This document shows positions 59,643 to 64,000 of a stretch of 64,000 bases of DNA, one piece after another (the first letter of the stretch is position 1; each line of letters starts with the position of its first letter). Origin of the DNA: an uncultured Ruminiclostridium sp. (lineage in GTDB: Bacteria > Bacillota > Clostridia > Oscillospirales > Ruminococcaceae). Where the stretch lies: the NCBI GenBank assembly GCA_947629925.1, contig CANRFO010000002.1:62001-126000 (forward strand), given 5' to 3'. The translations under genes were made by a program, and so were the position numbers. The notes under the pieces were generated by a model, which was not told the origin of the DNA, did not search any database, and worked only from the letters and a program-made list of their open reading frames with translations.

Positions 59643-59675
59643 ACACGCTCCCATCACACGGGAGCGTATTTTTTA
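59643..59675 (+). terminator. First terminator after tRNA-Ser
   Basis: ACGCTCCC / GGGAGCGT with loop ATCACAC and a T6 run. Confidence 0.85.
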
Positions 59676-59733
59676 CATTCATCACCCAAATATCTTTTCG
59701 GTCACACCACCACAACCGCTGACCCGCACCAAC

Positions 59734-59763
59734 ACGCTCCCACCCCACGGGAGCTTTTTTTAT
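59734..59763 (+). terminator. Second terminator after tRNA-Ser
   Basis: GCTCCC / GGGAGC with loop ACCCCAC and a T7 run. Its sequence, including the leading AACACGCTCCCA, closely copies the first terminator 90 bases upstream. Confidence 0.8.
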
Positions 59764-59793
59764 TTTCCGCTTCGGTGCAAATTTCCCCGAAAC

Positions 59794-59822
59794 TTGACAA
59801 ATTACCGCAAAAAAACTATAAT
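59794..59822 (+). promoter_or_regulatory. Promoter of the CAP-domain protein
   Basis: TTGACA (59794-59799), 17-base spacer, TATAAT (59817-59822). Confidence 0.88.
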
Positions 59823-59860
59823 TAACACAGAAAACGGAAAAAAGATCAGGGAAGTATAAA

Positions 59861-61063
59861 ATGATGAATAAGCAAATAAGGTTTTCAACAGCCGCGATAG
59901 TTTTGTCATCTCTTTCGATACTTTTGTCTGCGGTTATCATGATAACAGGCGCGGTAAACAAGCCTCCTGCCGAAGAGGAGGGAACGACCGCTCCCGAAAT
60001 CGTTTCGGTTCAGCCGAAGCAGACTGCTGCGGAGCGCGATAGAGCAAAGCCTGCCGTTTCCGATGTTACAAGCTCGGTTTTCGCCGAAACCTCCGTTTCT
60101 TCCGCTGCCGAAGAAACTGCCGATATCGAAGAAACGACTGCTGCTGAAGAGACTGCCGATACCGAAGCCACAGCCGAGGAAGAACCTGAAGAAACAGGAT
60201 CCGAGTGGACAGAAGAAGAGGTATACGGAACGCTTTACGTCAACACCGACGGCATATACAGCCGCGAGAAAGCGGTAATGGGAAGCGAAAAGGTAAAGCA
60301 GTATGAGCTGAACGCTCCCGTGGAAGTGGTGGCAGCTACAAATACATATTATTACAAGCTGTCCGACGGAAGCTTCATACACTTCGATTATCTCAGCAAT
60401 GAGCTTACCGAGGTCCCCGAATGGACCGAAGAAGCCGTAAGCATGATACTTTATGTCAACACCGACGGCATATACAGCCGTGAAAAAGCGATAGAGGGAA
60501 GTACAAAGGCGGACATTTACAGCCTTAACGACGAGGTGGAGGCGGTCGCCTTTACGGATACCGATTATTACAAAATATCCGACGGTACTTTTATCCATTC
60601 CGATTACCTCAGCGAAGCTCCCGTAAGCGTTACCGAAGAGAGCAGCATGCCTGATGTTTATATCGGCGATTCTGAGGTATTGTCGGTGGAATGGGAAATG
60701 TTCGAGCTTGTAAATCAGTACAGAGCGCAGTACGGTCTTGAACCTTTCCAATGGGACTACAACGCCTATCCTGCGGCGCGGATACGCTCAGGCGAGCTGC
60801 TCACGAGCATATCCCACACCCGCCCCAACGGCATGAGATTTTCCTCTGTTTTCAGCGAAGTAGGATATTCGCCTTCATCATCGGGAGAAAATATCGTCTA
60901 TTACTATTCAAGTGCGCGGGACGCCCTTTCGGTGCTTATAAACTCACCAAGTCACCGTGAACTTTTACTCAGCACGAATTACACTCACATAGCCATATCC
61001 TGCACCTATTCCGCCTCAAGCACATGGGGATACTACTGGGTCCAGGAGTTTACAAGACCATAA
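59861..61063 (+). CDS. Membrane-anchored CAP (SCP/PR1) domain protein with two internal repeats
   Basis: A 400-residue protein. One N-terminal membrane helix (about 11-32) without a cleavage site leads to a Thr/Ala/Glu-rich spacer (40-120). Two 70-residue repeats follow (about 120-190 and 190-262), each with LYVNTDGIYSREKA and YYK(L/I)SDG(S/T)FIH, reminiscent of SH3-type wall domains. A C-terminal CAP domain (about 280-400) carries LVNQYRAQYGLEPF, SHTRPNGMRFSS, GENIVYYYSS and HRELLLS. CAP domains in Firmicutes are secreted and of unsettled role. ATG follows CAGGGAAGTATAAA. Confidence 0.87.
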   Translation: MMNKQIRFSTAAIVLSSLSILLSAVIMITGAVNKPPAEEEGTTAPEIVSVQPKQTAAERDRAKPAVSDVTSSVFAETSVSSAAEETADIEETTAAEETADTEATAEEEPEETGSEWTEEEVYGTLYVNTDGIYSREKAVMGSEKVKQYELNAPVEVVAATNTYYYKLSDGSFIHFDYLSNELTEVPEWTEEAVSMILYVNTDGIYSREKAIEGSTKADIYSLNDEVEAVAFTDTDYYKISDGTFIHSDYLSEAPVSVTEESSMPDVYIGDSEVLSVEWEMFELVNQYRAQYGLEPFQWDYNAYPAARIRSGELLTSISHTRPNGMRFSSVFSEVGYSPSSSGENIVYYYSSARDALSVLINSPSHRELLLSTNYTHIAISCTYSASSTWGYYWVQEFTRP

Positions 61064-61069
61064 CAAAAA

Positions 61070-61119
61070 AATTCAAAACAGCGGGATAAGAATCAATTTC
61101 TTATCCCGCCGTTTTGAAT
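61070..61119. terminator. Strong bidirectional terminator
   Basis: TTCAAAAC..GCGGGATAAGAA / TTCTTATCCCGC..GTTTTGAA, a stem of about 20 bp with a small loop and one bulge. Lies between the CAP gene and murA, which converge. Confidence 0.92.
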
Positions 61120-61141
61120 GTGGAGATTGATATTTTCTTAT

Positions 61142-62422
61142 TTAAAGCGCCTTTCTTACCCCATCGGGAAACACTCGTTTTACAATGTCGGCGCCAAGCT
61201 TGCACAATTTTCCTTCCATATCCTCGTATCCGCGTTCAATATGGAAAATGTCTTCTATCTCGGTCGTTCCTTCGGTGGAAAGCCCTGCTATGATAAGCGC
61301 AGCGCCTGCTCTGAGGTCGGAAGCCTTGACAGGCGCGCCTGTCAGATGCTCAACGCCTTCTATTATGGCGACCTTTCCGTCAACGGAAATATCTGCGCCC
61401 ATGCGGCGAAGCTCGTCCACATATCTGAAACGGTTGTCGAACATACTTTCGGTGACTATGCTGGTTCCCTTAGCCATGGTAAGCAGCGCCGTGAGCTGAG
61501 GCTGCATATCCGTGGGGAAACCGGGGTGAGGCATTGTCTTTACAGTAGCCTTTTCGTATCTGTCCTGTCCGATAACACGGACATATTCATCATGTTCTTC
61601 TATGATAACGCCTATCTTGCGGAGCTTTGAGGTGATAGGCTCAAGATGTTTCGGAATTATATTGTTTACTATGACGTCGCCCTTTGTTGCGGCAGCGGCT
61701 ATCATATAAGTTCCCGCCTCGATCTGGTCGGGGATTATGGTATACTCTGTACCGTGAAGCGAAGTAACGCCTCTTATTTTAATGACGTCCGTACCTGCGC
61801 CCATTATATCGGCGCCCATTGAGTTGAGGAAGTTTGCCAGATCAACTATGTGAGGTTCCTTTGCAGCGTTTTCGAGAATGGTAAGACCTTCCGCCTTACA
61901 AGCCGCCAGCATTGCGTTTATCGTAGCGCCGACAGTCACCCTGTCGAAGTATATCTGTGTTCCTATCAGCTTTTCCGCCTGTATATCCACAATGCCGTGT
62001 TCGATATTGTAGCTTGCACCCAGAGCCTTGAAGCACTTCAGGTGCTGATCTATCGGTCTGTCGCCCAGATCGCAGCCGCCGGGCATTGAAACTCTCGCCC
62101 TGTTGAAGCGGTTGAGCATAGTGCTGAGGAAGTAGTAGCTTGCTCTCATCGAACGCGCCAGCTCATAAGGAACGACCATATCCCTTACATGGGTAGCGTC
62201 TATCCTGATAGTTGATTTGTTGAGGATCTTTACCTCCGCGCCCATTTCGGTAAGTATGCGAAGGTCGATAGTAACGTCATTTATGTTAGGCACATTGTAC
62301 AATGTGCAGGGTCCGTCAGCCAGTATCGTGGCGGGGATTATGGCGACAGCAGCGTTTTTCGCGCCGCTTATGTCCACGGTCCCGACCAGTCTTTTTCCGC
62401 CGTTTATAATAAACTTATCCAA
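61142..62422 (-). CDS. murA: UDP-N-acetylglucosamine 1-carboxyvinyltransferase
   Basis: A 426-residue EPSP-synthase-fold enzyme that starts peptidoglycan synthesis by moving enolpyruvate from PEP to UDP-GlcNAc. The N-terminal KNAAVAIIPATILA holds the conserved Lys-Asn. The catalytic Cys is in SMPGGCDLGDRPIDQHL, so it should be sensitive to fosfomycin. TTG start, with GAGGCAGG upstream. A leader of about 200 nt separates it from the likely promoter. Confidence 0.96.
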   Translation of the reverse strand: MDKFIINGGKRLVGTVDISGAKNAAVAIIPATILADGPCTLYNVPNINDVTIDLRILTEMGAEVKILNKSTIRIDATHVRDMVVPYELARSMRASYYFLSTMLNRFNRARVSMPGGCDLGDRPIDQHLKCFKALGASYNIEHGIVDIQAEKLIGTQIYFDRVTVGATINAMLAACKAEGLTILENAAKEPHIVDLANFLNSMGADIMGAGTDVIKIRGVTSLHGTEYTIIPDQIEAGTYMIAAAATKGDVIVNNIIPKHLEPITSKLRKIGVIIEEHDEYVRVIGQDRYEKATVKTMPHPGFPTDMQPQLTALLTMAKGTSIVTESMFDNRFRYVDELRRMGADISVDGKVAIIEGVEHLTGAPVKASDLRAGAALIIAGLSTEGTTEIEDIFHIERGYEDMEGKLCKLGADIVKRVFPDGVRKAL

Positions 62423-62740
62423 TTTTTATGCCTGCCTCTGTAATTTTTTGAGGAGTTCAGGTGAATAAACTCACCGATATATGAATCGCCGATCAAGGCG
62501 TGAAATCATCTGAACAATAATATTATCCCGAAAATTTAACGGGATATTTATGAACAAAAGCTTTTTTGCGGCTTTTTTCACAACTTTACACAGGTAAATA
62601 TAGTTTTCATTATTTACCAATGATTTATTATAGCATATTTGAACAAAAAATGAAAGTAATTTTTTCAAATTCTGCGAAATGACCAATAAAACGCCGAAAA
62701 AGTTCACTGTTTTTGATACACAATGAACATTAAAGCGTCG
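62423..62740. other. 318-bp intergenic region before murA
   Basis: Holds a leftward promoter (62627-62655) and a hairpin with arms TATCCCG / CGGGATA (about 62523-62547) inside the leader. A 78-codon frame at 62471-62707 has no ribosome site and overlaps the promoter, so I see no gene. Confidence 0.55.
62627..62655 (-). promoter_or_regulatory. Probable murA promoter
   Basis: Minus strand TTTCAT (weak -35, 62655-62650), 17-base spacer, TATAAT (62632-62627). Confidence 0.45.
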
Positions 62741-63484
62741 TCAGTCAGCCATATCCTTTGAAAATTCAGTGATCTCCACATGATACACGATAATTTCCTC
62801 AAGAGGCGCATAAGTCTCATCTGCCGTCGGCACCGCCATTATCTCCTCAAGAACGTCCATTCCGCCGACTATCTGCCCGAATACCGTGAAAAATCCGCTC
62901 ATTCCGGGGATAGCGCCATGTTCCTTCCACGCCTTGATTAGTTCGTCGGGGAATATCTGCTCTCCGTCGGCGTTTTTAGGCTTTCTCATTTCTTCGTCAG
63001 CTTCCTCGGTGAACTCCGAAGTGTTCAGTATCATATATCTGCTGTCGCCGTAGCCGATAGTCGAGGACAGAGAGCATAATGCTCCCTTGAAAGGCCAGAG
63101 CTTCGGAGTGTATTCGTTTTCTATAAGCTGACCGTCGTTGGAAGCGCCTGTTGAGCCGTCCTTGCTTTTTGAACCTGTTGCGGCGTAAGCGCCCTGAAAT
63201 ACCATGAAAATGTCGGTATTATCGTAATAGCCGTCCTTTGCACGATTGACAAAATTATCCACTGTTTTCGGAGCATATTCGGGATACAGCACTGCGATCA
63301 TATCGCCCATCGAGGTCTGTATCACAGCGGTGAGCCGCCCTTCTTCAGGCTCTTCGAGCTGTATCAGCTCCATTTCGGAAAAATCATAGTCCAGCGCTCT
63401 GCTTCGGTAGTTTTCACCAAACATGGTTGAACAGCCGCTGAGCAGCAGCGAAGCCGCGGCTGCAAGTATAACAAGCTTTTTCAA
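62741..63484 (-). CDS. Cyclophilin-type peptidyl-prolyl isomerase, lipoprotein
   Basis: A 247-residue protein with lipobox LLSGC (Cys 18) and a cyclophilin domain from about residue 45. It shows TSMGDMIAVLYPEYAPKTVDNFVNRAKDGYYD, a FMVFQGAYAATGS stretch in place of the usual RVI..FMIQGGD, and ILNTSEF near 150. The catalytic Arg of classical cyclophilins is not visible at FMVFQG, so activity may be low. It should act outside the membrane on exported proteins. TTG start after AAGGAGAAAAGGAC. Confidence 0.87.
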   Translation of the reverse strand: MKKLVILAAAASLLLSGCSTMFGENYRSRALDYDFSEMELIQLEEPEEGRLTAVIQTSMGDMIAVLYPEYAPKTVDNFVNRAKDGYYDNTDIFMVFQGAYAATGSKSKDGSTGASNDGQLIENEYTPKLWPFKGALCSLSSTIGYGDSRYMILNTSEFTEEADEEMRKPKNADGEQIFPDELIKAWKEHGAIPGMSGFFTVFGQIVGGMDVLEEIMAVPTADETYAPLEEIIVYHVEITEFSKDMAD

Positions 63485-63551
63485 GTCCTTTTCTCCTTTT
63501 TGCGTTTTATTTTTCTGCGATTATCTTTCCCATAAGCAAACGTGAAAATGT

Positions 63552-64000
63552 TCAGGCGCGCTTTATATTTGTTCCCTGCCTTGTTTCTTCCACAATGAAG
63601 CCCTTTGCAGTTATCTCATCGCGTATCTTGTCAGCAAGGGCGAAATCCTTTGCCTTTCTCGCTTCGGCTCTTTTTGCCGCAAGCTCCAGTATCTCGGCGG
63701 GTATCTCTTCTTCCTTTTCATAGATTATCCCAAGCACGTCTGTAAGTTCGCAGAACGCCTTATAAAGCGTTTCCAGCGTTCCCTTTGAAGCGTTTTTGTC
63801 CAGCATTTCGGTGTTTATCTCACGGACAAGCTCAAACACCGCCGTTATGCCGTCCGCAGTGTTAAGGTCGTCGTCCATCGCCTCTATGAACTGCTCTCTC
63901 CTGCTTTCGGCGGTCTGCAAAGCCTTTTCGCTTGTTTCACCGTCGGGAGCGGCAGCTATTGCCTTTTCCAGAGCCGCCTTGCAGGTCTTGAGCCTGTTCA
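63552..64000 (-). CDS. cysS: Cysteinyl-tRNA synthetase, C-terminal part (runs off window)
   Basis: The last 149 codons of a leftward gene. The DALR-type helical region carries EAMDDDLNTADGITAVFELV, followed by the CysS C-terminal helices ELAAKRAEARKAKDFALADKIRDEITAKGF, which contact tRNA-Cys. The catalytic half lies beyond the window. The cyclophilin gene follows 67 bases downstream on the same strand with no terminator seen. Confidence 0.93.
   Translation of the reverse strand, partial: NRLKTCKAALEKAIAAAPDGETSEKALQTAESRREQFIEAMDDDLNTADGITAVFELVREINTEMLDKNASKGTLETLYKAFCELTDVLGIIYEKEEEIPAEILELAAKRAEARKAKDFALADKIRDEITAKGFIVEETRQGTNIKRA

Noticed and set aside
59906..60751. 281-codon minus-strand frame opposite the CAP protein
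   Set aside because: Composition reflects the complement of the repeats; no start signal and no family resemblance.
62471..62707. 78-codon minus-strand frame before murA
   Set aside because: GTG start without a ribosome site and the likely murA promoter lies inside it.

Overview
The window looks like chromosome from an anaerobic, low-to-mid GC Firmicute of the Ruminococcus / Oscillospiraceae type. This is inferred from content, with no 16S or ribosomal protein gene present to fix it. The pointers are AGGAGG-type ribosome sites with frequent TTG starts, many TTGACA-17-TATAAT promoters, a T-box in front of the trp operon, spmA/spmB, an OadG/OadB sodium-pump pair, and a lipoprotein GH9 cellulase with CBM3-type modules. 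I see no prophage, insertion sequence, integrase or CRISPR array.

Layout. 1-5.2 kb: start of a secreted protein (partial), an XRE regulator, and a MoxR ATPase / DUF58 / transglutaminase operon. 5.4-6.9 kb: tRNA-Arg(CCG) and a class Ic aspartate aminotransferase. 7.1-19.8 kb: a cell-surface polysaccharide locus with an initiating sugar-phosphate transferase, two glycosyltransferases, an EpsG-like polymerase, two COG5610-related proteins and an ABC-2 exporter pair (Wzm/Wzt type). Three secreted proteins with low-complexity spacers and C-terminal membrane anchors are interleaved. 19.9-21 kb: spmA-spmB. 21.1-28.2 kb: aldo/keto reductase, GH27 alpha-galactosidase, a 64-residue Cys protein, then a tandem run of five membrane proteins ending in zinc ribbons, one of them with five ribbons on a 174-bp DNA repeat. 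28.3-31.7 kb: an Mn/Zn-type ABC importer with two permeases. 31.7-37 kb: a small membrane protein behind 11-bp-phased direct repeats, the GH9 cellulase, and a K+/H+ antiporter. 37.1-40.7 kb: ispF, pheA and a PASTA protein whose kinase domain has lost its catalytic residues. 41-48.6 kb: two small proteins, then a T-box leader and the complete trpEGDCFBA operon. 48.7-52.1 kb: Gfo/Idh/MocA oxidoreductase, PepV-like peptidase and a zinc-ribbon membrane protein. 52.3-54 kb: oadG-oadB. 54.1-64 kb: a frameshifted HAD phosphatase, phosphatase and acetyltransferase genes, a Thr-repeat lipoprotein, an MBL hydrolase, a methyltransferase, hsp20, tRNA-Ser(GGA), a CAP-domain protein, murA, a cyclophilin lipoprotein and the 3' end of cysS.

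How the genes fit together. The surface locus has parts for building and exporting an envelope polysaccharide: lipid-linked initiation, glycosyl transfer, and ABC export. The trp operon should be induced by uncharged tRNA-Trp through its T-box. The least explained parts are the membrane/zinc-ribbon array downstream of the alpha-galactosidase and the pseudokinase. They share a design (zinc ribbon plus membrane span) with the 50.9-52.1 kb protein, which suggests this lineage uses zinc-ribbon membrane proteins heavily.
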